DNA of 64,000 nucleotides, taken from Nocardia niigatensis NBRC 100131. Its GTDB lineage: Bacteria > Actinomycetota > Actinomycetes > Mycobacteriales > Mycobacteriaceae. Position 1 is the stretch's first letter; every line of letters begins with the position of its first letter. Under the pieces are notes generated by a model. It ran no database searches, was not told the origin of the DNA, and saw only the letters and a program-made list of their open reading frames with translations. Location of the stretch: the NCBI RefSeq assembly GCF_000308655.1, contig NZ_BAGC01000044.1:1-64000 (forward strand), read 5' to 3'. The translations under genes were made by a program, and so were the position numbers. Shown in pieces: positions 1 to 8,034 of the stretch.

Positions 1-313
1 GGTCGCCGGGCGGGGCAAGCGCATGGACGTGGATGTGCTCAGCGAGGTCGAAGTAGGGCGCGTCGATCCACAGCGGCCAGCCCAGCCCGAGCCGAGGCCG
101 GCACAGCAGCTGCCTGAAGCGAGGCACCAAGTGCATTCTCGGCTCGAGGTGGCGCCGAACCGCGTCGAGTCGGACGTTGCCGTCCTCGTCGAGCAGGTTT
201 GTGCCGTCGAGGATGGCGAGCCCGCCGATGTCAGTGGACCAGCCGTAGTCGTCCCAGAGCAGCAGGAACAGGTCCGAAGCGGTCACCCGTTCCAGCAGAC
301 GGGTCTCGGCCAT
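1..313 (-). CDS. Wax ester synthase/diacylglycerol acyltransferase (WS/DGAT), N-terminal part
   Basis: The gene starts at the ATG at 313 and runs off the left edge, so about 104 residues are visible. They begin MAETRLLERVTASDLFLLLW and continue with GGLAILDGTNLL, RRHLEPRMHLVPRFRQLL and WPLWIDAPYFDLAEHIHVHAL. This is the usual opening of the actinobacterial WS/DGAT family, which acylates diacylglycerol or fatty alcohols from acyl-CoA for lipid storage. The catalytic HHxxxDG motif should lie beyond the edge and cannot be checked. Only 16 bases separate this start from the stop of the upstream ABM-fold gene, so the two are probably co-transcribed. Confidence 0.85.
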   Translation of the reverse strand, partial: MAETRLLERVTASDLFLLLWDDYGWSTDIGGLAILDGTNLLDEDGNVRLDAVRRHLEPRMHLVPRFRQLLCRPRLGLGWPLWIDAPYFDLAEHIHVHALAPPGD

Positions 314-329
314 GACCCCACGTCCCTTC

Positions 330-704
330 CTAGACAGCCGCCGCGGTTCCGAGGCCTTGGAGGAACGAGTAAACAGCGATTCCTCCGGCGTGCTTGTACG
401 CGAGTTCCCTGAGCTCCTGGGAGACCTCGCCGAAGGCGGTCATGCGGTGGTCGTACGCGTACTTCTCGAAGAGGATCGCCCGCGCGTGCATGACGTGAGT
501 GTTGTGCTCGATCAGCCCTTGTCCGCTCGGGTACGCCTCGTGGACCTCGCACTCGGTTCCGTCCTCGCTGATGAACCAGTCGTAGCGAAGGGTCTGCGTG
601 TCCTTCTCTCGGGTCAGCCGCATGATCTCGGCCGCTTGAGCTTTGAACCCTTCCAGTTGACCTGGACGGATCTTCAGATGTGCGTGCAGTTCCAGATGTC
701 CCAT
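330..704 (-). CDS. Antibiotic-biosynthesis-monooxygenase (ABM)-fold protein
   Basis: A 124-residue protein of the dimeric alpha/beta ABM fold: an initial strand HLELHAHLKIRPGQLEGFK, then QTLRYDWFISEDGTECEVHEAY and a helix HVMHARAILFEKY. Members are quinol monooxygenases or small unassigned proteins, and no specific substrate can be read here. The start at 704 is preferred over the in-frame 725 because GGGAGGAG lies just upstream. The last residues (AVYSFLQGLGTAAAV) closely resemble the end of the tiny ORF at 753-893, suggesting a local duplication. It is probably in one unit with the WS/DGAT gene. Confidence 0.75.
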   Translation of the reverse strand: MGHLELHAHLKIRPGQLEGFKAQAAEIMRLTREKDTQTLRYDWFISEDGTECEVHEAYPSGQGLIEHNTHVMHARAILFEKYAYDHRMTAFGEVSQELRELAYKHAGGIAVYSFLQGLGTAAAV

Positions 705-752
705 AACTCCTCCCGTCATCGACATCGGGTGCGATCGTTCTGACCGAGGCGA

Positions 753-893
753 CTAGACCGTTGCCGTCCGTTCGAGTCCCTGCAGGAACGAAGAAACGGC
801 CGACATCGCCCCTATTCGCTCTTCGACGAGTTCGAGGAAATCCTCCAACACCCCGCCGTCGAGGGGCGCCTGGTGGTCGGACGCAGTGGTCAC
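753..893 (-). CDS. Small 46-residue ORF, ABM-tail-like
   Basis: A GTG start overlaps the stop of the CoA-binding gene in the sequence GTGA (890-893), a classic coupling arrangement, and gives 46 residues starting VTTASDHQAPLDGGVL. The C-terminus AVSSFLQGLERTATV matches the end of the neighbouring ABM-fold protein in most positions. The DNA around 753-793 also resembles that around 330-370. It may be a genuine small coupled protein or the stub of a duplicated ABM gene. No function can be assigned. Confidence 0.45.
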   Translation of the reverse strand: MTTASDHQAPLDGGVLEDFLELVEERIGAMSAVSSFLQGLERTATV

Positions 894-1360
894 ACGGTCT
901 TCGGGACGTGACTCCGGTAGATCACCCGCATGACCTTGTGGCCGAGGTCGGCGGTCGGTTCGAACATCAGCGGGCATCCTCCGTCGATCACAGTGATGCC
1001 GTGCCCACGCCCGTAGGCCGTGGCCGTGTCGCTGACGCTGCCCGCGCCGTAGGACCGGTGCATCCATACGTGTTTGATCCCCAGCTCGGCGCACTCACGC
1101 ATCGCGCTGTCGGCCTTGTCGGGCGCGGTGGCGATGACGACGGCGTCGACCCCTCCTGGGATGCTCTTCAAATCGTGATAGCTGCGCGCACCCTCGACCT
1201 CGTCGGCATTGGGATTGACCGCGAACACCTCATACCCACGATCGCGCAGACGCTTGTACACGACGTTGGATCCGTGCTCCTTGGGTTTCCGCGATACACC
1301 CGTCACCGCGATTCGCTTGTTCGCAAGGAACGCAGAAGCTGCTTCCTTCATCGTCGGCAT
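890..1360 (-). CDS. CoA-binding domain protein (YccU-like)
   Basis: A 156-residue protein with a Rossmann-type CoA-binding fold: KRIAVTGVSRKPKEHGSNVVYKRLRDRGYEVFAVNPNA, followed by GVDAVVIATAPDKADSAMRECAELGIKHVWMH. This is the stand-alone CoA_binding_2 family, whose members bind CoA but mostly have no known reaction. The C-terminal GITVIDGGCPLMF is the usual conserved Cys-containing segment. GGAGGTGG lies a few bases upstream of the ATG at 1360. The tiny ORF 753-893 is coupled to its stop codon. Confidence 0.85.
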   Translation of the reverse strand: MPTMKEAASAFLANKRIAVTGVSRKPKEHGSNVVYKRLRDRGYEVFAVNPNADEVEGARSYHDLKSIPGGVDAVVIATAPDKADSAMRECAELGIKHVWMHRSYGAGSVSDTATAYGRGHGITVIDGGCPLMFEPTADLGHKVMRVIYRSHVPKTV

Positions 1361-1389
1361 AATCCACCTCCTGTCACCGCCCGCATTAC

Positions 1390-1680
1390 CTACGCCGGCG
1401 TAGTGCCGCCGGTCTCTGTCGAATCGGGAGTCTCTCGTTCGACTTCGATCGAGTAGTCCGCGGCGAGCGCGGCGAGCGCTCCGATCGCGGCCACCGTGGG
1501 CGCGAGGAGGAAGCCGGCCACACCAACCGTGACGGGTACCTCCATCACGGTCTTGCCGTCTGAGTCCTTGATGATGATCCGACGAACGTTGCCTTCGTGG
1601 ACCAATTCCTTGACCCTCTCCGCGAGGTGGCCGCCCTTCACGTCGACCTTCTCTGTCGATGTCGTCGCTTGCCGTGCCAT
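1390..1680 (-). CDS. DUF4342 domain protein
   Basis: A 96-residue protein: a charged N-terminus (STEKVDVKGGHLAERVKELVHEGNVRRIIIKD), then VMEVPVTVGVAGFLLAPTVAAIGALAALAADYSIEV, a hydrophobic central segment flanked by charged ends. This is the DUF4342 pattern and its function is unknown. The ATG at 1680 is chosen because GGAGG lies 11 bases upstream; the GTG at 1689 is too close to that site. It sits 29 bases upstream of the CoA-binding gene in the same direction. Confidence 0.8.
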   Translation of the reverse strand: MARQATTSTEKVDVKGGHLAERVKELVHEGNVRRIIIKDSDGKTVMEVPVTVGVAGFLLAPTVAAIGALAALAADYSIEVERETPDSTETGGTTPA

Positions 1681-1921
1681 TCCGTTCACCGCCTCCGCTG
1701 CGCTGTCCGGCAGACCGCGTCCTCTCCGTTCCCGCGGCTCAACCTCGATGTCCGGCTCATGGCCGGACCCCCTCCGTTCTTCACATCGTCGTCTTCGAGA
1801 CCGCCTCGAGGCAGGGCCGAAGGTCCACCCCTCACCGGGCCGAACCGACTGACTGCCGGGGTCAGATTCGCGACCTATTGATCGGTACCGCGCCGAGCAT
1901 CAACCTCTGACGCCTCGCGCT

Positions 1922-1949
1922 GGCCGGTTCGGTCAGCGCGGTATGCGGC
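1922..1949. repeat. Dispersed repeat, copy A (GGCCGGTTCGGTCAGCGCGG type)
   Basis: This segment contains GGCCGGTTCGGTCAGCGCGG followed by TATGCGGC. The same core occurs at 15219-15250, and a close variant lies at 14626-14656. All lie outside recognisable genes. Confidence 0.7.
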
Positions 1950-2273
1950 TACTTGGTGAGATCTGACCGTTCCGAGTGGGGCCATGCCCGCAGTACGCAG
2001 CCAGCCCCCGAGGTTTGCTGCCCGAGGTTGCGGAGGGCGGGCGGCTGGACTACCCGCATCGGTGGGTGCGCTTGCCCAAGCGGCTTCAATGGTCGGAAGA
2101 TGGGACTCGAGCGCTTCCGGCCAATCCTTGTGAATAGCAACGAGTTTAGTCATCCGGTCGAGCGAGTCTCGGCGGTTGTTCAACCAGGTGCCGCCCGTGT
2201 TCAGCATCCCTGAGATCACAACAGCGGCAGCAGCAATCAGGCCGATGTAGTCGACGAACGTGGAGCCTCGGGG

Positions 2274-2648
2274 TTGAGCTTGCGCCGGTTGTACGGCATC
2301 TGCGAACCAAGTCAGCACGCCCAGAACTCTGCCAGCGCACCGGCGCTCAAACTGGGCGATCACCGAAGAGAACTGCGTGACTGGCGAGGATCCGAAGATT
2401 GCGCGCCACCCGCCGACTACAACAGTGACTTCGACGATCCTTGGCATGCACTGGTTTTCATGCAAGAAGTGGCGCGGGAAGGCATCTACTGGAAGGCGAT
2501 AGATGGGGCCTTGCTGCACGAGTCGAACCTGCCGATGCCGTTCGGCAGTGTGGACGGCTACCTCGAGCGAAGCCGGCGACACACACTGACACCCTGCTTT
2601 GCAGAGCTGCGCCGCGCGGTCGCCGCGCAGCTGGACAATGATCGCTGA
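2274..2648 (+). CDS. Hypothetical protein or fragment
   Basis: An open frame of 124 codons. The first third (MSLRRLYGICEPSQ and on) looks non-coding, while the part from DDPWHALVFMQEVAREGIY to CFAELRRAVAAQLDNDR has ordinary protein composition. No family is recognised. It overlaps an opposite-strand open frame (1875-2663), only one piece of which looks protein-like, so this may be a remnant rather than an expressed gene. Confidence 0.25.
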   Translation: MSLRRLYGICEPSQHAQNSASAPALKLGDHRRELRDWRGSEDCAPPADYNSDFDDPWHALVFMQEVAREGIYWKAIDGALLHESNLPMPFGSVDGYLERSRRHTLTPCFAELRRAVAAQLDNDR

Positions 2649-2969
2649 GGCACGAGGAACCATCGGCCGTCGATCAATTACATGGAAGCATGTCGGCCGA
2701 GATCGCGTCCGGCAGATCGCCGGGGCAATTCACGCTCATCGGCAGTTGCGGTGCGTTCGGCCAGCCTCGGATGGCTACGGCCAGTTGATCTTCCGTGCCT
2801 CGGGCTGGCCAGCCCGGTCAGCGGCATGATGATGCGTTCGGCCAGCCTCGAATCAGGACAGGCAACTGTTCTTCGGCTGTCTGGGCAGCTCGACCCGAAC
2901 AGCGCGGGAACGCACGAGCGGAGGTTGAGAATCGATCGATTCTCGACCTGCGCTCGTACCCAGGGACGT

Positions 2970-3386
2970 TCAGTCGATCTGCAGGTTCAGCGTGTACGAG
3001 GCGTCGTGCTCGGGCGAGGTAATGGTCAGGTAGTAGGTGCCCGTGGCCGGGAGGTAGAGCTGGGTTCCGGTGGTGTCGATGGCCAACTGCTGGCCGTCGG
3101 GCGAGGTGAGCGTGTAGACAGCGGTTCCTGAGGCGGAGGTGTAGTGCGAGGTGATGTCGGTGCTCAGCTGCTGACCGGCGCGGGCGTCGAAGTACCAGGT
3201 GTCGGAGTATCCGCGGTTGATGTAGCCGTCCACGGCGCCGTGGTCGGTGCCGAGCGCGAACTTGATCTCGGCATTGACCCCGCTGGCATTGGCGGCACCC
3301 GCGCCTGCCAAGGGGATGAAGAGCGCCGCCGCGATCGCAATCATGGCGACGGCCGCTTTACGGGCGGCGGTGGCAAAGGCAGTCAT
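2970..3386 (-). CDS. Secreted protein with a PPC-like beta-sandwich domain
   Basis: The ATG at 3386 follows GGGGGAA and gives 138 residues. Residues 1 to about 36 form a signal peptide (MTAFATAARKAAVAMIAIAA ... GAANAS). The mature part has alternating strand motifs: SDTWYFDARAGQQLSTDIT, TAVYTLTSPDGQQLA, TGTYYLTITSPEHDASYTLN. This resembles the bacterial pre-peptidase C-terminal (PPC) type of carbohydrate- or protein-binding beta domain seen in exported proteins. No catalytic residues are seen, so it is probably an extracellular binding protein. It is monocistronic. Confidence 0.7.
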   Translation of the reverse strand: MTAFATAARKAAVAMIAIAAALFIPLAGAGAANASGVNAEIKFALGTDHGAVDGYINRGYSDTWYFDARAGQQLSTDITSHYTSASGTAVYTLTSPDGQQLAIDTTGTQLYLPATGTYYLTITSPEHDASYTLNLQID

Positions 3387-3974
3387 GAGGTTCCCCCAAT
3401 TCGATGTATCGGACGGCGCTACGCCACGTCGGCGTCCGCTCGTTCGGCCGGATGTTCTTCCATTCGGCACTACCGTATCTTTCGCGTCCGAGGCGAAACC
3501 CGTTGCGCCCCTATTCTCATGGGCACGCAGGCCACCGAACCGCAAACCTCACCCGCACTGGTGCACAAGACTTCTCGCGCCAGCACCTTCGAACCACCCG
3601 GGTAGCGGCAGGAGAGTGCGCTGCCACGCGGACATGCACGGCCAACCCACCTGTTCTAAACGTTCACTACAGCTGAGGAATTGGCGCGAAATTGCCTTTC
3701 TACAGCGGATTGTGCGGGATTTGACCGGTCGCACGGCATTCGGCAGATCAGTGCGTTTTCGCCAGCAGGCGCGCCGCGGCCGTCCCGACCCGAGCGATCA
3801 GCGGCGATACGGGACGTCGCCGTGAAAAGCCAGTACTGGATACGGGTCACGAGCACGTTCCTCCGACGATCGCAACAGAACCGACGAGAACCGTCTCGAC
3901 GTCGGTGCCCCACCGGCGGAAGAGCGCATTTGGCTGAGTCCGAGCCATCGCCGGTGGGTTCCGCTACTGGGTTG
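3387..3974. other. Intergenic region, no gene seen
   Basis: No reading frame with convincing composition was seen on either strand. The 17-base segment at 3741-3757 (CGGCAGATCAGTGCGTT) recurs exactly at 54331-54347 and resembles the end of the dispersed repeat at 14626-14656. Confidence 0.6.
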
Positions 3975-4727
3975 TCATCGATTTGGGGTGGTGGCTTGTG
4001 CAGGGTCTTTGCAGTAGGCGAGGTCGGGTGGGCAGGGGGCGAGGATGGTGGAGAAGTATTGGAGGGCGGAGAACAGGGTGACGGGTCCGCCCGCGACGAC
4101 GAGTCCGATCATGGAGCCGACCGCGCCGATGGTGGCGGCGCCGAGGACACAGCCTGCGATGGTCGCGCCGACGAAGGGGACGAGGAGGGCTAGAACAGGG
4201 CTGCTGACGACGGCGCCGGCGGCGGCGCCGACCAGGCATCCGACTCCGGCTCCGAGGACGGCTCCGAGGACGGCGCTGACGGCGGCGCCGATGGAGGCGC
4301 GCTGGGCGAAGGCGCCGAGGGCCTGGGCGTCGCGCGGGGTGAAGGATTCGGCGATCTGGGTGGCGGCTTGATCGGCGGTGATGATCCGGTCCGCGGTGAC
4401 GGGCTCTGATACGGGCCGGCCGTCGCTCCGGTCGGGGGTGAGTGTTGCTGTGGTGCCGTCGATTCGGGCGGTGACCGGGTAGGCGGTGTTGTCGATGCGG
4501 TACGTGAGTGGGATCGCGGCGATCGGTTGCTTATCGCGGGTGGTGAGGACGAGTTGGTCTGCGACCAGTCTGAATTCGCCGCCGCTGACGGTCAGGACGG
4601 CGGTATCGCCTCGACGGGTGACTTCGTAGTGCACCGCGGTGCTGTCGTCGCCGGGCTGGGCGGTCGCGGTCGCGGTGGTGAGTGCGACCGCACTGGTGGC
4701 GAGCACCGCTGTGAGGGTTTTCCTCAT
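3975..4727 (-). CDS. Exported protein with glycine-rich hydrophobic C-terminal region
   Basis: A 250-residue protein. Residues 1-23 are a signal peptide (MRKTLTAVLATSAVALTTAT). A soluble middle part follows (EFRLVADQLVLTTRDKQPIAAIPLTYRI). From about residue 148 there is a long Gly/Ala-rich hydrophobic region (SAVLGAVLGAGVGCLVGAAA, GATIAGCVLGAATIGAVGSM) ending in ALQYFSTI. The plan matches the tandem proteins at 61016-61738 and 61766-62500, which share hydrophobic GxxxG repeats, an AGGP segment and a C-terminal aromatic motif. The family appears typical of Nocardia and its function is unknown; I suspect a cell-envelope role. Confidence 0.75.
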   Translation of the reverse strand: MRKTLTAVLATSAVALTTATATAQPGDDSTAVHYEVTRRGDTAVLTVSGGEFRLVADQLVLTTRDKQPIAAIPLTYRIDNTAYPVTARIDGTTATLTPDRSDGRPVSEPVTADRIITADQAATQIAESFTPRDAQALGAFAQRASIGAAVSAVLGAVLGAGVGCLVGAAAGAVVSSPVLALLVPFVGATIAGCVLGAATIGAVGSMIGLVVAGGPVTLFSALQYFSTILAPCPPDLAYCKDPAQATTPNR

Positions 4728-4801
4728 CGAATGGTTCCTTGGTTCATCAGGGTGTTGCGATGGTGGAATGCGTTGTGGGTGAGGTCAATTCGGCAGTGGC
4801 A

Positions 4802-5647
4802 TCACTTCGCGACCGAAGCCAGCTTGGCCGCCACCCACCTCGCCAGCGGCGGAGTGGCTCGAGACAGCGCGTACATGACGTGGGCTTCGGCTGCCACGGG
4901 AGCCACGGCGCGGTCGCGGTCGACGGCCCGCAGGATATTGCGGGCGACGCGTTCCGCGGTGTAGCCACGCTTCTTGTAGGTGCTGGCGAGGTTTTCGCGC
5001 CGTTGATCGGCGTTGTGCCCACGGATGGGGCTGGTCTGGGTGATGGCCGTGTTGATGACTCCCGGGCAGATCGCGGTGACGCCGATGCCGTGCGGATCGA
5101 GTTCCATGCGCAGTGCCTCGGACAGGCCCAGAACCGCGAATTTGGTTGCGCTGTAACCGACGAGCTGGGGATTGGCCAGCAGCCCGGCGGCCGAGGAGAG
5201 GTTCACGACATGCCCGCCACGGCCGCGGTCGACCATCGCGGGAATGAAGGCGTTGCAGCCGTGCACGACACCCATCAGATTGATCGACACCAGCCACTCC
5301 CAATCCGCGAGGCTGGTGTCGAGGAAGCCGCCGATGAGCCCGACGCCTGCGTTGTTGACCACCATGTCCACGCCATCGAAGCGGTCGTGGGTAGCGGCGG
5401 CGAACGCGATCATCTGATCCGGATCGGCCACGTCCACCCGGCTGGTGACGACGTCATTGCCGCGGGCGCGGGCCCTGTCGGCCGTGTCGGCGAGGCCGGC
5501 CTCGTTGATATCGCACAGGGCGAGGTCGGCGCCGCGGGCGGCACACAACAAGGCCAGCTCGCGTCCGATGCCGTTACCCGCACCGGTGATGGCTACGACG
5601 CGGCCGGAGAGATTCGCGGTCTTGATTCGGGAAGGGGGAGTGATCAT
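4802..5647 (-). CDS. Short-chain dehydrogenase/reductase
   Basis: An NAD(P)-dependent SDR of 281 residues. The Rossmann motif is TGAGNGIG, followed by NNAGVG, the catalytic Ser in NLSSAAG, Tyr and Lys in YSATK, and a CPGVINT segment. The substrate is unknown. The start is taken at the ATG at 5647. TAGCTT at 5659-5654 sits just upstream and would give an almost leaderless transcript; the in-frame GTG at 5653 is an alternative. The gene is divergent from the PucR-type gene at 5751, and a palindromic site at 5714-5730 lies between them. The same TCCTAGCTT promoter element precedes the FGE gene, suggesting co-regulation. Confidence 0.9.
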   Translation of the reverse strand: MITPPSRIKTANLSGRVVAITGAGNGIGRELALLCAARGADLALCDINEAGLADTADRARARGNDVVTSRVDVADPDQMIAFAAATHDRFDGVDMVVNNAGVGLIGGFLDTSLADWEWLVSINLMGVVHGCNAFIPAMVDRGRGGHVVNLSSAAGLLANPQLVGYSATKFAVLGLSEALRMELDPHGIGVTAICPGVINTAITQTSPIRGHNADQRRENLASTYKKRGYTAERVARNILRAVDRDRAVAPVAAEAHVMYALSRATPPLARWVAAKLASVAK

Positions 5648-5713
5648 GGTCACAAGCTAGGAGTAACCCGTTCCGAAGCGCTCGTGTCTCGGCGCCAACA
5701 TCCGTCGACCTCG

Positions 5714-5730
5714 TTGTCGCACCGCGACAA
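5714..5730. promoter_or_regulatory. Palindromic operator TTGTCGC-N3-GCGACAA (site 1)
   Basis: A perfect 7-bp inverted repeat with spacer ACC between the divergent SDR and PucR-type genes. Its centre is 63 bp from the first base of the putative -10 element TAGCTT (5659-5654, minus strand) of the SDR gene. The identical arms recur at 10711-10727, and a degenerate copy lies at 7079-7095. The PucR-type product encoded alongside is the obvious candidate binder; that is inference. Confidence 0.75.
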
Positions 5731-5750
5731 TGCTGAGTAGGTTCGGCGCC

Positions 5751-7052
5751 ATGGACATCGAGTGGCCACCGGCGCGGCAGCCGACCGCTGAACGGGTGTG
5801 GCGAGAGGTATTGCGCCCGATCGCGGTCGAGATGCGGTTATCGGCGGGCGAGCTGGCCGCCCGCGCGGTCGCCCGGATGCAGGACGAGCTACCGGAGCTG
5901 TTCCCTGATACGCAGACCGTGACCGAGAACCTCGTCAGCACCGAGGCCAGCCTGCGCCAGTTGGCACAGGTCATGGAGATCGGAGCCGATCCACAGCAGC
6001 TGGATTTGCCGCCGTCGACACTGGCGATCGCCCGTTCCGGGGTGCGGCGCCAGGTCGCGCTGGCCGATCTCATGCGGTTCTACCGTCTCGCTCAAGAGCA
6101 GGTGTGGAAGTGGATACTCGACCGGATCACCGTGAGGGCCCGGGACGCGAGTGAGCAGGCCACCGCGATCAGGCTGGCCACGGAGTGGATCTTCGCCTAT
6201 GCCGACGGGGCGATGATCCGCGCCGAGCGAGCCTACGAAGTCGAGCGAGAGACGTGGTGGCGCACCGCCGCGGCGGCGCGGGCCGTGGCGATCGAGGAGA
6301 TCCTCGAGGGCGGGGAACGTGATGGGCACCGGGCGTCGGCACAGCTGCGGTATGAAGTGATCCGGCATCACATCGGCGTGATCGCATGGGTCGAGCAGAT
6401 ACCCCAGGACGGCGATGTTCTTCCCGCGCTCAACGATTCCGTCGCCGGGTTCGCCCGCGCTGTCGGGGCCGAGAGCACTCTCGTGCAACCGATGGGCTCG
6501 CTGGCCGTCATGGCGTGGGTCAGCCGCCGCGGCGCCTTCTCCGCCGCCGACCTCGACAATGTGCGACGCCATCGGGAGATGCGTGACCTGCCCGCGGGCG
6601 TCAAAATCGCTCTCGGCGAGCCGAATCGGGCGCTGGACGGGTTCCGCCGCAGTCACATCCAGGCGGCCCACGCCCGGCGGATCGCCTCGATGGTCGGGCC
6701 TCACGGCGACGCGGTGACGCGGTATCGCGATATCGCGGTCGCCGCGCTCGGCACCGCCGACGGTGATCACGCGCTGGCATTCATCACCGCGGCGCTCGGG
6801 CCGCTGGCGGCCGACGACGACGCCACCTACCGGTTGGCGATGACCTTGGCGGTGTTCCTCGACGAGAACGGCAGCCGCATTCGCGCCGCCGAGCGTCTCA
6901 ACGTGCATCCCAACACGGTCGCCTATCGGGTGCGTCAGGCCGAAGAGCTGCTGGGCCGCGGCATCGACACCGGCACCTTGGAGTTGCGCGTCGCACTGGC
7001 CCTGCTTCCCGCCCTCCCCGGCTTGACACATCCGCGGCCGACGGCATTGTGA
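5751..7052 (+). CDS. PucR/CdaR-type helix-turn-helix regulator
   Basis: A 433-residue protein. The C-terminal part (RIRAAERLNVHPNTVAYRVR, about 390-410) is the PucR-family HTH, and the middle part is the GGDEF-like/RsbU-like sensory region typical of actinomycete members (AWVEQIPQDGDVLPALND ... VSRRGAFSAADLDNV). The ATG at 5730 lies inside the palindrome, so the ATG at 5751 is preferred. Such proteins usually control adjacent catabolic genes. Divergence from the SDR and repetition of the palindrome upstream of the cupin and FGE genes suggest it controls this whole locus. Confidence 0.85.
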   Translation: MDIEWPPARQPTAERVWREVLRPIAVEMRLSAGELAARAVARMQDELPELFPDTQTVTENLVSTEASLRQLAQVMEIGADPQQLDLPPSTLAIARSGVRRQVALADLMRFYRLAQEQVWKWILDRITVRARDASEQATAIRLATEWIFAYADGAMIRAERAYEVERETWWRTAAAARAVAIEEILEGGERDGHRASAQLRYEVIRHHIGVIAWVEQIPQDGDVLPALNDSVAGFARAVGAESTLVQPMGSLAVMAWVSRRGAFSAADLDNVRRHREMRDLPAGVKIALGEPNRALDGFRRSHIQAAHARRIASMVGPHGDAVTRYRDIAVAALGTADGDHALAFITAALGPLAADDDATYRLAMTLAVFLDENGSRIRAAERLNVHPNTVAYRVRQAEELLGRGIDTGTLELRVALALLPALPGLTHPRPTAL

Positions 7053-7078
7053 CTCGACGACAAAAGCCCTCTCGAACG

Positions 7079-7122
7079 TTGTCGCGCAGCGCCGAGAGTA
7101 TGTGATCTGGGTCTCCTAACGT
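7079..7122 (+). promoter_or_regulatory. Degenerate operator (site 2) and putative -10 for the cupin operon
   Basis: TTGTCGC (7079-7085), three bases, then GCGCCGA (7089-7095), which matches five of seven positions of the GCGACAA arm. CTCCTAACGT follows with a -10-like TAACGT at 7117-7122, 30 bp from the site centre. In the SDR and FGE promoters this distance is 63 bp, about three helical turns more. The cupin ATG is at 7174. Confidence 0.5.
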
Positions 7123-7173
7123 CGGGAACGCGGCCGATCGGTCCGCAGTCACCAACGCAACGAGGAGCCTTGA

Positions 7174-7641
7174 ATGCAGGCCCAGCAGCAACTCGACGTC
7201 AACTACATGAGTGGCGCCGACAATCCGTGGATCCCGTTCACCCCGCTCACCGATCAGGTGCACCTCAAATACTGGAAGGTGGACCCGGTGCGCGCGGAGA
7301 TCATCGTGTCGATGAAGTTCCCTGCCGGGCTCGAGCTTCCGCCGCACTACCACACCGGCATCGTGGTCGGTCATACCGTGAAGGGCGCGTGGCGGTACAA
7401 GGAGAACAACTGGATCTCCCGCGGAGGTGACACCGTCTACGAGGTAGCCGGCTCCTCGCACACCCCGGAGAGTCTCGAGGAGACCGAGGTCTTCTTCTTC
7501 CTGGTGGGCGAACTGCTGTTCCTCGACCAGGACAACAAGATCCTCTGGCAGGAGAACCACAAGACCTCCATCGAGCGGTACAACGCCTACTGTGTCGAGA
7601 ACGGAATCACCCCGCGCGACCTGACCAGTTGGGAGGCCTGA
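7174..7641 (+). CDS. Cupin protein, 2,4'-dihydroxyacetophenone dioxygenase-like
   Basis: A 155-residue single-cupin protein. The metal-site motif is visible as LPPHYHTGIVVGHTVKGAWR, followed by GGDTVYEVAGSSHTPES. This is the ChrR/DAD-like cupin class, which includes 2,4'-dihydroxyacetophenone dioxygenase; the actual reaction is not determinable here. GAGGAG is well placed before the ATG. It is the first gene of a tight group: the DUF1330 gene follows after 3 bases and the hydrolase overlaps that gene. Confidence 0.8.
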   Translation: MQAQQQLDVNYMSGADNPWIPFTPLTDQVHLKYWKVDPVRAEIIVSMKFPAGLELPPHYHTGIVVGHTVKGAWRYKENNWISRGGDTVYEVAGSSHTPESLEETEVFFFLVGELLFLDQDNKILWQENHKTSIERYNAYCVENGITPRDLTSWEA

Positions 7642-7644
7642 GCC

Positions 7645-8034
7645 ATGCCCGGTATCGAGCCGAACCAGGACCAGGCAGCCGCCCTGATGGCCGCCGCGGC
7701 GGACAACAGCGACCCGGTCGTGATGATCAACCTCCTGCAGTTCCGCCCCGAGGACGGCGGCACCAATTATCAGCGGTACGCCCAGGCCGTGCAGCCGCAC
7801 CTGGACGCGGTCGGCGCCTCGGTGTTGTACGCGGGTGACGCCGACCAGGTCGTCGCCGGGAACATCGACCAATCCTGGTGGGACGCAATCGTTGTCGTTC
7901 GCTATCCCTCCCGAGCGGCGTTCCTCACGATGGCGACCAGCCAGGAGTATCAGGAACAAGCTCACGTCCACCGGGCGGCGGCGCTGGAGAGTACCCATTT
8001 GATCGCGACGGATCCGTGGCCCATCAGCCGATGA
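7645..8034 (+). CDS. DUF1330 family protein
   Basis: A 129-residue protein with DPVVMINLLQFRPEDGGTNYQRYAQAV near the start and VVVRYPSRAAFLTMATSQEY near the end. This is the DUF1330 ferredoxin-like alpha/beta pattern, a relative of ABM proteins. Its function is unknown. It starts 3 bases after the cupin stop, and its own stop overlaps the ATG of the hydrolase (ATGA, 8031-8034), so the three are translated from one message. Confidence 0.8.
   Translation: MPGIEPNQDQAAALMAAAADNSDPVVMINLLQFRPEDGGTNYQRYAQAVQPHLDAVGASVLYAGDADQVVAGNIDQSWWDAIVVVRYPSRAAFLTMATSQEYQEQAHVHRAAALESTHLIATDPWPISR

Larger units (their letters stand above)
1681..2969. other. Gene-poor stretch with decayed coding fragments
   Basis: No confident gene. 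On the minus strand about 2110-2265 encodes VDYIGLIAAAAVVISGMLNTGG followed by LNNRRDSLDRMTKLVAIHKDW, a membrane helix plus charged tail without an obvious start. On the plus strand about 2355-2648 encodes a protein-like stretch (DPWHALVFMQEVAREGIYWKA). These look like pieces of genes joined by rearrangement. Two related segments (GCGTTCGGCCAGCCTCG, near 2752 and 2836) repeat within the stretch, and a dispersed repeat copy lies at 1922-1949. Confidence 0.5.

Noticed and set aside
1875..2663. 262-codon minus-strand frame
   Set aside because: Only a short middle part looks like protein; the rest is a repeat and non-coding-like composition, so it is not called as a gene.
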